Below, piece after piece: positions 35,434-46,104 of a stretch of 64,000 nucleotides of DNA (position 1 is the stretch's first letter; each line of letters opens with the position of its first letter). Both the position numbers and the translations under genes were made by a program. The DNA comes from Planomicrobium okeanokoites (GTDB taxonomy: Bacteria > Bacillota > Bacilli > Bacillales_A > Planococcaceae), in contig NZ_QQRS01000001.1 in NCBI RefSeq assembly GCF_003428875.1, forward strand, positions 620,001-684,000, given 5' to 3'. The notes under the pieces are model-generated. The model did not search any database. It was not told where the DNA came from and saw only the letters and a list, made by a program, of their open reading frames with translations.

Positions 35434-36255
35434 TTATTTTAATGCTTGCGGTAAAGTACTATATACTTGAATGTCCTTAAAATCAATTCCCAGTTCTACA
35501 GCAGTTTTCGCAATGACAGGGCTTATACCGGATAACGCTGTCTCGACACCGATCAGTTTCAGCCCGCTGATCATCTGGAAGATCTGATTCGCAACCATGG
35601 TATCAATTACAGCCACTCCTGAAATATCAATGAATAACTTACTGATCGAAAAATTCGTTGCTTGAGTCATAGCGTTTTCGAACATCATTTCCGACCGGGA
35701 AGAATTGATTTCCCCCACTAACGGAAGTAATGCGGTGTTTTCGGAAAGACGGATGACAGGTGCACTGATCTGATCCATCAGATCTTCTTGCTTCTTCCAG
35801 CGGCGGCTGGCCGCTTCCGTGCTCTTCACCGTATATTCCTGGATGATTTTGCTTATCGTTTCCACTATCGCTTTGTTCCAAACTGCCACTTGTTCAAGTG
35901 TAACCTTATCTTTATTGGCAACAGTGTATTGTCCCACAAGATCCAGATACTGGATCTGGGTACGGAAGAACTCTTCAATCACCGACGGGAGCGGTGTATC
36001 AAGATGTGCATCGTCATTGGTGACTTCGGCAATCCATTCATCAAATTCGATCAGGAAATCGGCTTCTTCTTTCTCGAACATCGAACAAAAATGCACATGG
36101 AAGCCATGATTCTGCTCACGGAGCTTTTTCACTTCAGCCGGATCTGTCGAGCCATAGACCCCTTTTTTATTTTTATCAAGTGTGGCGTACCACTCTTCAG
36201 TCAGTTCATCTGTCTTACTGCACAGAAATTGATGGAGCTCCTTATTTATTAGCAT
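35434..36255 (-). CDS. RsbR-like STAS-domain protein
   Basis: 273-residue protein with an N-terminal helical, non-heme-globin-like region (about 1-150) and a C-terminal STAS domain (about 160-273; FIDISGVAVIDTMVANQIFQM). The IDTMVA segment carries the Thr that RsbT phosphorylates in RsbR (Thr205 in B. subtilis). Such proteins build the stressosome that feeds the sigma-B pathway. GGGG lies 7 nt before the chosen ATG; the frame extends 7 codons upstream. No rsbS/rsbT nearby, so it is an orphan RsbR paralogue. Confidence 0.85.
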   Translation of the reverse strand: MLINKELHQFLCSKTDELTEEWYATLDKNKKGVYGSTDPAEVKKLREQNHGFHVHFCSMFEKEEADFLIEFDEWIAEVTNDDAHLDTPLPSVIEEFFRTQIQYLDLVGQYTVANKDKVTLEQVAVWNKAIVETISKIIQEYTVKSTEAASRRWKKQEDLMDQISAPVIRLSENTALLPLVGEINSSRSEMMFENAMTQATNFSISKLFIDISGVAVIDTMVANQIFQMISGLKLIGVETALSGISPVIAKTAVELGIDFKDIQVYSTLPQALK

Positions 36256-36465
36256 GCCTTTACCCCTTTTTGTCATGAATTCTTTTTACTGTGAGGAAAG
36301 AGACATGGAATGTTATCCAAATCCCCTTATAAGTTACAATACAATATTCCTTTTGAAATAGCATCAAGATTTATTTTGCAGAAATCCTGCATATTTTATT
36401 AATCCGAATTCCTGGAGAATAGGCTGCAACTATATGCACCTAGAGGTGTTATACCCTTCCAGCAA

Positions 36466-36503
36466 AAATAAAAACCGCCGAAGCGAAATGCTTCGGCGGT
36501 TTT
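36466..36503 (-). terminator. Terminator of glnR-glnA
   Basis: AAAACCGCCGAAGC / GCTTCGGCGGTTTT stem, 5-nt loop, T-rich tail on the minus strand, just after the glnA stop. The remaining 36256-36465 holds no recognisable feature. Confidence 0.93.
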
Positions 36504-36514
36504 CGGACTTAATA

Positions 36515-37849
36515 TTAATACATTTTCAAATACTGTTCGCGTTCCCAAGGGTGTACAGTAGTTCTGAACATATCCCATTCGATTTCCTTCGCTTCCACGA
36601 AGTTCTTCAGAATATGCTCCCCTAAAGATTTCACCATAACTTCATCAGATTGCAATTCCTGCAATGCTGCATATAAAGTGCCCGGCAAATCTTCAATTCC
36701 TACAGCCTGGCGCTCTTTTTTGTTCATCGCATAGATGTTGCGGTCAACCGGTTTAGGTGGAGTCAGTTTGCGTTTGATCCCATCAAGACCTGCACCCAAA
36801 AGAACAGCCATTGCAAGATAAGGGTTTGCAGCAGGGTCGACTGATCTCACCTCAACACGAGTTGAAAGGCCGCGTGAGGCCGGGATGCGGATTAGCGGAC
36901 TGCGGTTCTGCCCTGACCAAGCTACGTAGCAAGGAGCTTCATACCCGGGAACCAAACGTTTATAACTGTTCACTGTCGGGTTCGTTACAGCTGTAAAGCC
37001 TTGAGCATGCTCAAGGATCCCTGCCATGAACTGGAATGCCGTATCACTTAACTTCATGTCGCCATCTTCATCAAGGAAAGCATTCTCTTTGCCGTTGAAC
37101 AATGATACGTTCATATGCATGCCTGAACCATTGACACCGAATAACGGTTTCGGCATGAATGTCGCATGCAGGCCGTGTTTTCTGGCAATTGTTTTTACAA
37201 CCAGCTTGAACGTCTGGATATCATCACATGCTTTGATAGCGTCTGCGTATTTGAAATCGATTTCGTGCTGGCCAGGTGCCACTTCGTGGTGGGAAGCTTC
37301 AATTTCAAAGCCCATTTCCTCGAGTTCAAGTACGATGTCACGTCGGCAGTTTTCACCAAGGTCCATCGGCGCAAGGTCAAAATATCCACCGTGGTCATTC
37401 AATTCAAGAGAAGGTTCTCCTCTTTCGTCCAGTTTAAACAGGAAGAATTCCGGTTCTGGCCCGAGATTAAAGTGAGTGAATCCAAGTTCTTCCATCTCTT
37501 TCAAAATGCGTTTAAGGTTGGTGCGGGGATCTCCTGCGAAAGGCGTTCCATCCGCATTGTAAATATCACAGATTAAACGTGCCACTTTCCCTTTACCGGT
37601 GATCCATGGGAATACCACCCACGTGTCCAGGTCAGGGAACAGATACATATCCGATTCTTCAATGCGGACAAATCCGTCGATTGAAGATCCGTCGAACATC
37701 ATTTTATTGTCCAATGCTTTTTCAAGTTGTGATGTTGGAATTTCAACGTTTTTAATAACTCCAAGAATATCGGTGAATTGAAGGCGGATAAAGTTTACAT
37801 CCTCTTCTTTTACTAACCTTTGAATGTCTTCTTTTGAATACTTGCCCAT
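36515..37849 (-). CDS. glnA: Glutamine synthetase type I
   Basis: 444-residue enzyme that makes glutamine from glutamate, ammonia and ATP, typical length for the Firmicutes GSI-alpha class. [11 protein letters not shown] near residue 50, EPEFFLF, the metal-binding [13 protein letters not shown] and the [19 protein letters not shown] block are all present. GSI-alpha lacks adenylylation and is controlled by feedback and by GlnR, encoded by the gene just upstream (39-nt gap) in the same operon. Confidence 0.97.
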   Translation of the reverse strand: MGKYSKEDIQRLVKEEDVNFIRLQFTDILGVIKNVEIPTSQLEKALDNKMMFDGSSIDGFVRIEESDMYLFPDLDTWVVFPWITGKGKVARLICDIYNADGTPFAGDPRTNLKRILKEMEELGFTHFNLGPEPEFFLFKLDERGEPSLELNDHGGYFDLAPMDLGENCRRDIVLELEEMGFEIEASHHEVAPGQHEIDFKYADAIKACDDIQTFKLVVKTIARKHGLHATFMPKPLFGVNGSGMHMNVSLFNGKENAFLDEDGDMKLSDTAFQFMAGILEHAQGFTAVTNPTVNSYKRLVPGYEAPCYVAWSGQNRSPLIRIPASRGLSTRVEVRSVDPAANPYLAMAVLLGAGLDGIKRKLTPPKPVDRNIYAMNKKERQAVGIEDLPGTLYAALQELQSDEVMVKSLGEHILKNFVEAKEIEWDMFRTTVHPWEREQYLKMY

Positions 37850-37888
37850 GCTCTTTTCACTCTCCTATAAGTTTTGTATGACCCGCTT

Positions 37889-38272
37889 CTAATGATAGAA
37901 CCGGGATAGATCACCTTGTCTGAGTCCGTGTCTGTCATGAGGTTTCCCAGGCATCATTTCTTCCCTGAAAATCCTGCGCAAGTCATCATCGCTGATCGCT
38001 TTGGGTTCAGCCATGACATTCTGCGGCTGGTTTTTCAATTCAAACATTTTTTTAATGCCTGCGATGTTAAGGCCCTGATCCAGGAAATCTTTGATTTCAA
38101 GGAGGACATCGACATCATTCAGCGAAAACATGCGCTTATTGCCATCTGTCCGGGCCGGGCTGATCAATCCGTGTTCTTCATAGTAGCGGATTTGACGGGC
38201 AGTTAAATCTGTCAGCTGCATCACTATGCTGATCGGCAAAATCGGCATAGTCCGACGGACGCGATTCGTCAT
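37889..38272 (-). CDS. glnR: MerR-family nitrogen repressor GlnR
   Basis: 127-residue repressor. The winged HTH starts RRTMPILPISIVMQLTDLTARQIRYYEE (about 6-35). The C-terminal tail ends GLRQGDLSRFYH, matching the B. subtilis GlnR regulatory tail that senses feedback-inhibited GlnA. The start at 38272 is 6 nt after AAAGGGTG. Two GlnR boxes in its own promoter indicate autoregulation of glnRA. Confidence 0.95.
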   Translation of the reverse strand: MTNRVRRTMPILPISIVMQLTDLTARQIRYYEEHGLISPARTDGNKRMFSLNDVDVLLEIKDFLDQGLNIAGIKKMFELKNQPQNVMAEPKAISDDDLRRIFREEMMPGKPHDRHGLRQGDLSRFYH

Positions 38273-38305
38273 ATTGTTCACCCTTTTACTTGTACTTCAT
38301 TTATA

Positions 38306-38334
38306 AGTATAAAAGATGTTAGGTTTCCTGTCAA
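38306..38334 (-). promoter_or_regulatory. Promoter of glnR-glnA
   Basis: Consensus TTGACA (38334-38329), 17-nt spacer, TATACT (38311-38306) on the minus strand. Confidence 0.9.
38317..38333. promoter_or_regulatory. GlnR/TnrA box 2
   Basis: TGTTAGGTTTCCTGTCA, one mismatch to TGTNAN7TNACA. It overlaps the -35 element and spacer. Confidence 0.8.
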
Positions 38335-38339
38335 ACTTA

Positions 38340-38356
38340 TGTTATATAATCTTACA
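38340..38356. promoter_or_regulatory. GlnR/TnrA box 1
   Basis: TGTTATATAATCTTACA matches TGTNAN7TNACA completely on both strands. It lies just upstream of the -35, the arrangement of two boxes seen at B. subtilis glnRA. Confidence 0.9.
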
Positions 38357-38368
38357 TAAAAATTCCAC

Positions 38369-39601
38369 TTACAGTAATTGTTTCTTTCTCAAATCTTCCA
38401 CTGCGTTAACCACTGCAATTCTAACATGTTCATAAGTTAATCCACCTTGTATAAAAGCAGTATAAGGCGGACGGATGGGACCATCTGCTGTCAATTCGAT
38501 GCTGGACCCCTGAACGAAAGTTCCGGCAGCCATGATGACATCGTCTTCATAGCCTGGCATATAAGCAGCTTCCGGCAGGAATTGTGCGTTTACTGGCGAG
38601 TTTGCCTGAATGGTGCGGCAGAATGCAATCATCTGCTCCGCTGTTTCAAATGACACGGATTGAATCAGATCAGTGCGTTTGTCTTTGTAATGCGGAGTCG
38701 TAGCCATTCCCGACTCTTCAAGGAGCGCCGCTGTAAAAATTGCGCCTTTCAGCGCCTGCGAAACGATATGCGGTGCCATGAAAAAGCCTTGGTACATATC
38801 CGGCAGCGTGTTAAGCGACGCACCTGCCTCTCCCCCTATACCCGGCGAAGTCATACGATAAGCGCATTTTTCCACTAAATCGTGACGACCGGCAATATAG
38901 CCGCCAATTTTCGCCAGTCCGCCCCCAGGATTTTTAATGAGCGACCCGGCAATCAGGTCCGCTCCAGCTTCAATAGGTTCCCGCATCTCGACAAACTCTC
39001 CATAGCAATTATCCACGAAAACTATCGCATCCTTCTTAATGCCACGGACTTTCTCTATCATTGCCTCGATTTCATCCACTGTAAATGAAGGACGGGTATC
39101 ATAGCCTCTGGAACGCTGGATGGCGAACACTTTCGTCTTGTCTGTGACCGCCTCTTTGATTTTATTCCAGTCTGGCTGATTGTTTGAATCCAGATCGATA
39201 TGGCTGTAACCGATGCCGAAGTCGCGCAACGATCCTGTATCCTTATCGCCGCCGCTGACAATGGACTCGAGTGTGTCATATGGTTTACCTGTAATATAGA
39301 GGAGTTCATCACCCGGACGGAGAATGCCGAACAGGGAAATAGTGATGGCATGAGTTCCGGAAATAATCTGAGCGCGCACCAATGCAGCTTCGGCTTTAAA
39401 AACTTCCGCGTACACTTTTTCCAATGTATCCCGGCCTTCGTCATCATAGCCATAGCCGGTCGACGGGTTGAAATGGTGGTCGCTTACTTTCTGGCTGTGA
39501 AAAGCCTGCAGCACTTTTTGTTGGTTGAGCAATGCGGTATCATCAGCATGGCTTAATTGAGCTTGAATTTTCTGTTCGATTTGTTTTATGTAATTCAGCA
39601 T
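38369..39601 (-). CDS. ynbB: YnbB, PLP-dependent methionine gamma-lyase family protein
   Basis: 410-residue fold-type I PLP enzyme of the family once labelled aluminium resistance protein. The PLP lysine is likely in LIAGSLIKNPGGGLA (about 245) and the preceding Asp in VFVDNCYGEF. The substrate is not established. The start at 39601 follows GGAG. It sits upstream of glnR as in B. subtilis. Confidence 0.88.
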   Translation of the reverse strand: MLNYIKQIEQKIQAQLSHADDTALLNQQKVLQAFHSQKVSDHHFNPSTGYGYDDEGRDTLEKVYAEVFKAEAALVRAQIISGTHAITISLFGILRPGDELLYITGKPYDTLESIVSGGDKDTGSLRDFGIGYSHIDLDSNNQPDWNKIKEAVTDKTKVFAIQRSRGYDTRPSFTVDEIEAMIEKVRGIKKDAIVFVDNCYGEFVEMREPIEAGADLIAGSLIKNPGGGLAKIGGYIAGRHDLVEKCAYRMTSPGIGGEAGASLNTLPDMYQGFFMAPHIVSQALKGAIFTAALLEESGMATTPHYKDKRTDLIQSVSFETAEQMIAFCRTIQANSPVNAQFLPEAAYMPGYEDDVIMAAGTFVQGSSIELTADGPIRPPYTAFIQGGLTYEHVRIAVVNAVEDLRKKQLL

Positions 39602-39708
39602 GGGAATCTCCATTCTTTCTTTTATTAGTTCTATTATTGACATTAGCTTGAAATTGCGTCAAATTCTGCTACAATTCATAGAGTTGAACATTGCGGGAGG
39701 GAAATTGA

Positions 39709-40314
39709 ATGGCTTGGGAAGTATTAAGTGCGATTGGTACCATCGCTTTTGCTATATCTGGTGCAATTATCGCTATGGAAGAGGAATACGATATATTCGG
39801 CGTCTATCTTCTTGGCGTTGTCACAGCATTTGGCGGGGGTGCCGTCCGCAACCTTTTAATCGGGGTCCCTGTTTCCGCTTTATGGGAACAGGAAATGATG
39901 TTTCAGCTCGCGCTGGTGTCAATCACGCTGGTATTCCTGTTTCCTCACCGTCTTTTAGGGCAATGGAACCGATGGGGCCATTTTTTTGACGCAATCGGCT
40001 TATCGGCTTTCGCTGTTCAAGGGGCATTGTACGCCGTTGAATTAAATCTGCCGGTGTACGCTGTAGTAGTAGCGGCGGTTCTTACCGGTTCCGGAGGCGG
40101 AATCATCAGGGACATGTTGGCCGGCAGAAAGCCATTAGTTTTGAAAGCGGAAATTTATGCTGTCTGGGCGGCAATGGCCGGTTTGTTGATCAGTGTGGAT
40201 TTGATCAGGAATGATATTTTCCTGTATATCCTGTTCGCGGTCATAACAGCGCTGCGTATTCTATCCTATACTTATAAATGGCGTTTGCCTTCAAGAAAGA
40301 TTACTTCTGCATAA
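39709..40314 (+). CDS. TRIC-type trimeric cation channel family protein (UPF0126)
   Basis: 201-residue integral membrane protein with about seven hydrophobic helices and an internal duplication. The two glycine-rich blocks (TAFGGGAVRNLLIG near 43 and TGSGGGIIRDMLAG near 127) are the family signature and line the pore in prokaryotic TRIC channels, which pass potassium. GGGAGGG precedes the ATG. Monocistronic, opposite to its neighbours. Confidence 0.88.
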   Translation: MAWEVLSAIGTIAFAISGAIIAMEEEYDIFGVYLLGVVTAFGGGAVRNLLIGVPVSALWEQEMMFQLALVSITLVFLFPHRLLGQWNRWGHFFDAIGLSAFAVQGALYAVELNLPVYAVVVAAVLTGSGGGIIRDMLAGRKPLVLKAEIYAVWAAMAGLLISVDLIRNDIFLYILFAVITALRILSYTYKWRLPSRKITSA

Positions 40315-40350
40315 AAAATGCCGTCCGGTTTTTACCGGGCGGCATTTTTG
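40313..40350. terminator. Bidirectional terminator between TRIC gene and rhodanese gene
   Basis: AAAATGCCGTCCGG / CCGGGCGGCATTTT stem (one G-U) with T-rich tails on both sides. Confidence 0.9.
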
Positions 40351-40365
40351 TATAGCACAATTATT

Positions 40366-40665
40366 TCAAGCCTGTGTTTCGCCATTCCAGTTTAGCATGC
40401 CGCCTTCAACATTCGTCACGTCAATCCCTTGAGCTTGCAGGAATTCTGTCGCACGGCCACTGCGTGCTCCTGATCGGCAAACCAGATAATATGGCTGGCT
40501 GCTTTCAAATTCACCTGCTCTGTCGGCAATTTCCCCCAATGGAATATGTACGGCGCCTGGAATCATTCCAGCAGCCACTTCATCGGCTTCACGAACGTCG
40601 ACGATGCGCAATTGCTCACCGGATTCAATACGGTTCTGCAACTCATCAGTCGTTATTTTTTTCAT
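40366..40665 (-). CDS. Single-domain rhodanese-like protein
   Basis: 99-residue sulfurtransferase-type domain. The active-site loop CRSGAR has Cys63 as the persulfide carrier; IVDVREADE and HIPLGEI are conserved rhodanese segments. The start at 40665 has GGAGGTG 6 nt upstream. The sulfur acceptor is unknown. Confidence 0.9.
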   Translation of the reverse strand: MKKITTDELQNRIESGEQLRIVDVREADEVAAGMIPGAVHIPLGEIADRAGEFESSQPYYLVCRSGARSGRATEFLQAQGIDVTNVEGGMLNWNGETQA

Positions 40666-40731
40666 AATACACACCTCCGGCTCATTAGTTTCCTAGTAAA
40701 ATCCTATAGGCTAGACAAGTTGCTGTCAATT

Positions 40732-40760
40732 AAAAAGCCGGCCATACAAATGGCCGGCTT
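40732..40760 (-). terminator. Terminator after hfq
   Basis: AAGCCGGCCAT / ATGGCCGGCTT stem, 4-nt loop, T5 on the minus strand. Confidence 0.9.
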
Positions 40761-40771
40761 CCTGCTTTTCT

Positions 40772-40816
40772 CTGTCCAGACTCCAGCGGCCCAGCCCCTT
40801 GAGTCACTTTTCGGTG
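40772..40816. repeat. Partial copy of a dispersed repeat (opposite orientation)
   Basis: CTGTCCAGACTCCAGCGGCC is the reverse complement of the right end of the repeat at 63661-63780 (TTGGCCGTTGGAGTCTGGAC). It lies between the hfq stop and its terminator, so it is transcribed in the hfq 3' untranslated region. Confidence 0.55.
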
Positions 40817-40817
40817 A

Positions 40818-41042
40818 TTATTCCTGGTGTTCAATCGAAACCGCTTTAGCGGGTGAAAACGTAGAGATTGCATGTTTGTAGATCAATTGCTGTTTGCCGT
40901 CTGTTTCAACCAGCACCGTAAAATTATCATAAGATTTAATGGTTCCTTTAAGCTGGAAGCCATTCAGTAAAAAGACCGTAACAAAAATATTATTTTTACG
41001 TAGCTGATTCAAATAGACATCCTGGATATTTACTGGTTTCAT
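40818..41042 (-). CDS. hfq: RNA chaperone Hfq
   Basis: 74-residue Sm-like protein forming a hexameric ring that binds RNA. The Sm1 block ([20 protein letters not shown]) and Sm2 block ([12 protein letters not shown]) are intact. The start at 41042 follows AGGGGG. It lies 10 nt after miaA, the usual miaA-hfq pair. Confidence 0.96.
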   Translation of the reverse strand: MKPVNIQDVYLNQLRKNNIFVTVFLLNGFQLKGTIKSYDNFTVLVETDGKQQLIYKHAISTFSPAKAVSIEHQE

Positions 41043-41052
41043 GAAAATCCCC

Positions 41053-42009
41053 CTATTTCCCCTGTTCTGGTTTTTGTTCACCAATTAACTCAATTCGACG
41101 TCCACGATCGTTTTCCTGCATAATCTGTCGAATATTTTCAATATTATCCCCTAAGTTACCCCGGCCGTCAATCCAGAATACCGGAAGTTTATTGCGAAAA
41201 TAAGTAAGCTGCCGTTTCGCATAGTTCCGGGAATTCTTTTTCAGCAGCTCAATGGCCCTGTCGAATTCCAGTTTCCCATCCAGATATGCATAAATCTCCT
41301 TATAGCCGATCGCTTGGATGGACTGAACATCCCTGATTCCCCGTTCACGAAGAGCTTCGACTTCCCGTATCAGGCCTTCCTCCATCATCGCATCAACTCT
41401 TCTGTCAATTCGCTCATATAAGAAAGCTCTTGGAATATCGATGCCCACTATCAATTCATTGTACATCGGTTCAAGTGCCAGTGACCGGTCCACTTTTTGT
41501 TCACTGCCAAGAATGATTTCCAGCGCACGGACCACGCGCCTCGTATTGTTCGGGTGAATATCGGTTTCAGGGTCCAACTGCATCAGTTTTTCGTGCATAT
41601 GCAACGGACCGAATTCCTCCAGCTCGTTATAGAGTTCATTCCTTAAATTTTCATCCACCTGAGATTCGGAAAAACGGTAGTCGAATAAAACAGCCTGAAT
41701 ATATAATCCGGTTCCTCCGACAATTATCGGTAATTTACCCTTCTGTTTAATCTCTGAAATCTTATCACGCACCAGCTTCTGGTATTCAGCAACAGAAAAT
41801 GGCTCTTCGGGATCTTTGATATCCAGCAGATGATGAGTTACTCCCGCCATTTCTTCCGGCTTCACCTTAGCAGTGCCTATCGACATATCCCGGTAGATCT
41901 GTATGGAGTCCCCATTGATTATCTCACCATTGAAAGCTTTTGCAAGCTCAATGCCAAGAGCGGTTTTTCCAGACGCAGTCGGACCGACAATGGCCATTAC
42001 TTCAATCAT
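41053..42009 (-). CDS. miaA: tRNA dimethylallyltransferase MiaA
   Basis: 318-residue enzyme that adds a dimethylallyl group to A37 of tRNAs reading UNN codons; MiaB, encoded 9 kb upstream, then methylthiolates it. P-loop [11 protein letters not shown] near residue 8, [11 protein letters not shown] and GGTGLYIQA are present. The start overlaps the end of the upstream hydrolase gene by 8 nt. Confidence 0.96.
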   Translation of the reverse strand: MIEVMAIVGPTASGKTALGIELAKAFNGEIINGDSIQIYRDMSIGTAKVKPEEMAGVTHHLLDIKDPEEPFSVAEYQKLVRDKISEIKQKGKLPIIVGGTGLYIQAVLFDYRFSESQVDENLRNELYNELEEFGPLHMHEKLMQLDPETDIHPNNTRRVVRALEIILGSEQKVDRSLALEPMYNELIVGIDIPRAFLYERIDRRVDAMMEEGLIREVEALRERGIRDVQSIQAIGYKEIYAYLDGKLEFDRAIELLKKNSRNYAKRQLTYFRNKLPVFWIDGRGNLGDNIENIRQIMQENDRGRRIELIGEQKPEQGK

Positions 42010-42922
42010 TTAAAGCCATCCAATCTGCAAGCACATTAAAATAACGCTTCTTGTCAATTTCATGGAGAAGTTCGTGGCGTGCCTCTTCCCCAAGGAATAT
42101 TTTAATCGAATGGATTCCAGCTTTTTTATATTTCGCCGCGGCAGCGAAAAGGTCTTTTCCTTTATGCCCTACGGGATCATTGGATCCGCTGATCAGGAGT
42201 ATCGGCAGGTCATGGCGGATTTTGGCTATTTCCTCTTTCCTGTTGATCATCAGCATCCCTTTGAATAAGTCGGCGAAAAATTGATTGGTGGAAACGAATC
42301 CGCTCATCGGATCCGCTTCATACTTGGCAACTTCAGAAGAATCCCTGCTCAGCCAGGCAAATGCCGAGCCTTCATCTTTGAAATCCTTGATGAAAGGACC
42401 AAAAACAAGTGAACCGATCGCTTTACTTTTTTCATCCTTGCCATTCAATTTGCCATTCAACGTCGCTGCAAGAATACCAATCTTCCCTGCTGCACCCGGA
42501 TTGCCGCCTGTGCCTGAGAACACTGCGCGGGAAACTTTGTCGCTGTATAGCTGAATATAGCGTCGTCCAACGAATGAGCCCATGCTATGGCCGAGAAGAA
42601 TGAGCGGCAAGTCATCGATTTGCTGCTGGATTTCAGTAATAACTTCATCTGCATCTTCGACCACCCGTTGAAAACCATTTTGTTCCGCAAAAAAGCCTTC
42701 CACACCATTTCTTTCCGCCGTGCGGCCATGACCTCTTTGGTCATGGCCAGATACGATAAATCCGCGGTCCGTCAAGAACCGGATGAATTCCTCATAACGC
42801 GCAATATGTTCCGCCATCCCGTGGATGATATGGACGTGGGCTGTCGGCTTTTCCGGAATATATAATTCATAATAGATTTCATGTCCGTCTGAAGCTTTTA
42901 TAAAATTCTTTGTTATTTTCAC
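42002..42922 (-). CDS. Alpha/beta hydrolase, lysophospholipase-like
   Basis: 306-residue serine hydrolase of the monoacylglycerol lipase/serine aminopeptidase S33 class. The nucleophile elbow is LGHSMGSF (Ser near 112), the oxyanion segment is IHGMAEH near 35, the acid is in SGSNDPVG and the base is in EARHELLHE. Start GTG, overlapping the glpD stop (GTGA), so it is coupled to glpD. A role in glyceride or lysolipid turnover would fit its glycerol-catabolic neighbours, but that is inference. Confidence 0.85.
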   Translation of the reverse strand: MKITKNFIKASDGHEIYYELYIPEKPTAHVHIIHGMAEHIARYEEFIRFLTDRGFIVSGHDQRGHGRTAERNGVEGFFAEQNGFQRVVEDADEVITEIQQQIDDLPLILLGHSMGSFVGRRYIQLYSDKVSRAVFSGTGGNPGAAGKIGILAATLNGKLNGKDEKSKAIGSLVFGPFIKDFKDEGSAFAWLSRDSSEVAKYEADPMSGFVSTNQFFADLFKGMLMINRKEEIAKIRHDLPILLISGSNDPVGHKGKDLFAAAAKYKKAGIHSIKIFLGEEARHELLHEIDKKRYFNVLADWMALND

Positions 42923-44583
42923 TGCGGCATTCCCCTCCCAAAGCGGGTAGCTTTATCGATTTCTTCGAGCAACTCTTTGCGGTATCGCTCTTTTTGCTTT
43001 TCGCTGTAATTCAAGTGCTTACCCATATAATCCAATACCTGCTCTTTATATCTCATTACGTCTGCTATATGGAAATACAGATCTCCTGTACGTCTGATGA
43101 AGAAATCGCTTGGTGTGACTGCCATTTCATCTTCCATTGCATAAGACACTACAGCCGCCAACACATCCGGCAGTCCATCCCTATGCGGTTCTGCTGAACG
43201 CTTCCAATAATGCTCGAATACTTTTCCGGCATTGGTTCCGAAGAATTGAGCGAACATCCGTCCCTCTTCGGGTGCGAGTCCAAATTGTTCAGACTGAAGC
43301 GCCATGGAACTTACAAAACGGGGAAAGTTTTTGGAGCCACCGAAGTCACCGCCTGAAAGCGGCAATTTCTTGGTGACCGATTTCCCGAATTTCTTGTGGC
43401 TGTCTTTTTCCAAGGATTTTATTACACGGTCAGTTATGGCTTCAGCCATTTTGCGGTAACCCGTCAGCTTGCCGCCAGCAATAGAAATTAATCCATTCTC
43501 TGATTCCCACACTTCATCTTTCCGGGAAATTTCAGATGGATCTTTGCCTTCTTCGTAAATCAACGGCCTGACCCCTGCCCAGGTGGATTCCACATCTGAA
43601 TGTCCAAGAGAAGTTGACGGAAACATATGGCGGAGTGCATCCAAAAGATACGTTACGTCTTCTTCCGCAGCGGCCGCTTCTGCAGGATCTCCATCATAGA
43701 AGGTATCTGTCGTGCCGATATAGGCTTTGTCATCCCGTGGAATCGCAAAAATCATCCTGCCATCCGGAGCATCAAAATACACAGGCTGGCGCAGCGGGAA
43801 AGTCTGGCGGTCGACAACGATATGGACACCCTTAGTCAAACGGATCTGCTTGTCGGCAGCTGTTGAATCGATGTCCCGTATATCATCCACCCACGGACCA
43901 GCTGCATTCACAACTTTTTTCGCTTCAATAGCCACTTTAGTTCCATTGATTGTCTCTACCGCTTCCACACCGGAAACCTTGCCGTTTTTATACAGGAAAT
44001 CCTCCGCTTTTACGTAGTTGAGGCAAAGAGCTCCCAGTTCATCGGCTTTTTTCAGGATTTCAAGTGTAAGCCTCGCATCATCTGTCCGGTATTCGACGTA
44101 ATAGCCGCCGCCTTGAAGACCTTCACTTTTGAGCAGCGGCTCTTTTGACAAAGCTTCATCCGCTGTCAGCATTTTGCGCCGCTCCCCTTTTTTGACGCCG
44201 GCCAAATAATCATAGACCCTGAGACCGACTGAAGTGGTCAACGGTCCGAATGTTCCGCCTTTGTGAAACGGCAAAAGCATCCATTGCGGTTCCGTGACAT
44301 GCACCGCGTTTTCATAAACGACCTCCCGTTCACGTCCAACATCACGCACCATCTTCACTTCAAATTGCTTCAGGTAGCGGAGGCCGCCATGAATCAATTT
44401 GGTTGATCTGCTCGATGTGCCTGAAGCGAAATCATTCTTTTCAATCAGAGCAACCGATAACCCGCGCGATACAGCATCCAGAGCGATTCCTGCTCCCGTA
44501 ATGCCGCCGCCGATTACCACCAGGTCGAATTGATAAGTATTTAATTCTTCAATTTTTTGTTGGCGAAGTTTGGCTGAAAACAT
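42919..44583 (-). CDS. glpD: Aerobic glycerol-3-phosphate dehydrogenase
   Basis: 554-residue FAD flavoprotein at the inner face of the membrane that oxidises glycerol 3-phosphate to DHAP and passes electrons to menaquinone. FAD motif GGGITGAGIALDAVSRG at about 26-42, then SRSTKLIHGGLRYL and a C-terminal helical domain. AGGGG precedes the ATG. It follows glpK by 12 nt. Confidence 0.96.
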   Translation of the reverse strand: MFSAKLRQQKIEELNTYQFDLVVIGGGITGAGIALDAVSRGLSVALIEKNDFASGTSSRSTKLIHGGLRYLKQFEVKMVRDVGREREVVYENAVHVTEPQWMLLPFHKGGTFGPLTTSVGLRVYDYLAGVKKGERRKMLTADEALSKEPLLKSEGLQGGGYYVEYRTDDARLTLEILKKADELGALCLNYVKAEDFLYKNGKVSGVEAVETINGTKVAIEAKKVVNAAGPWVDDIRDIDSTAADKQIRLTKGVHIVVDRQTFPLRQPVYFDAPDGRMIFAIPRDDKAYIGTTDTFYDGDPAEAAAAEEDVTYLLDALRHMFPSTSLGHSDVESTWAGVRPLIYEEGKDPSEISRKDEVWESENGLISIAGGKLTGYRKMAEAITDRVIKSLEKDSHKKFGKSVTKKLPLSGGDFGGSKNFPRFVSSMALQSEQFGLAPEEGRMFAQFFGTNAGKVFEHYWKRSAEPHRDGLPDVLAAVVSYAMEDEMAVTPSDFFIRRTGDLYFHIADVMRYKEQVLDYMGKHLNYSEKQKERYRKELLEEIDKATRFGRGMPQ

Positions 44584-44595
44584 CTAATACACCCC

Positions 44596-46104
<1,509 letters not shown>

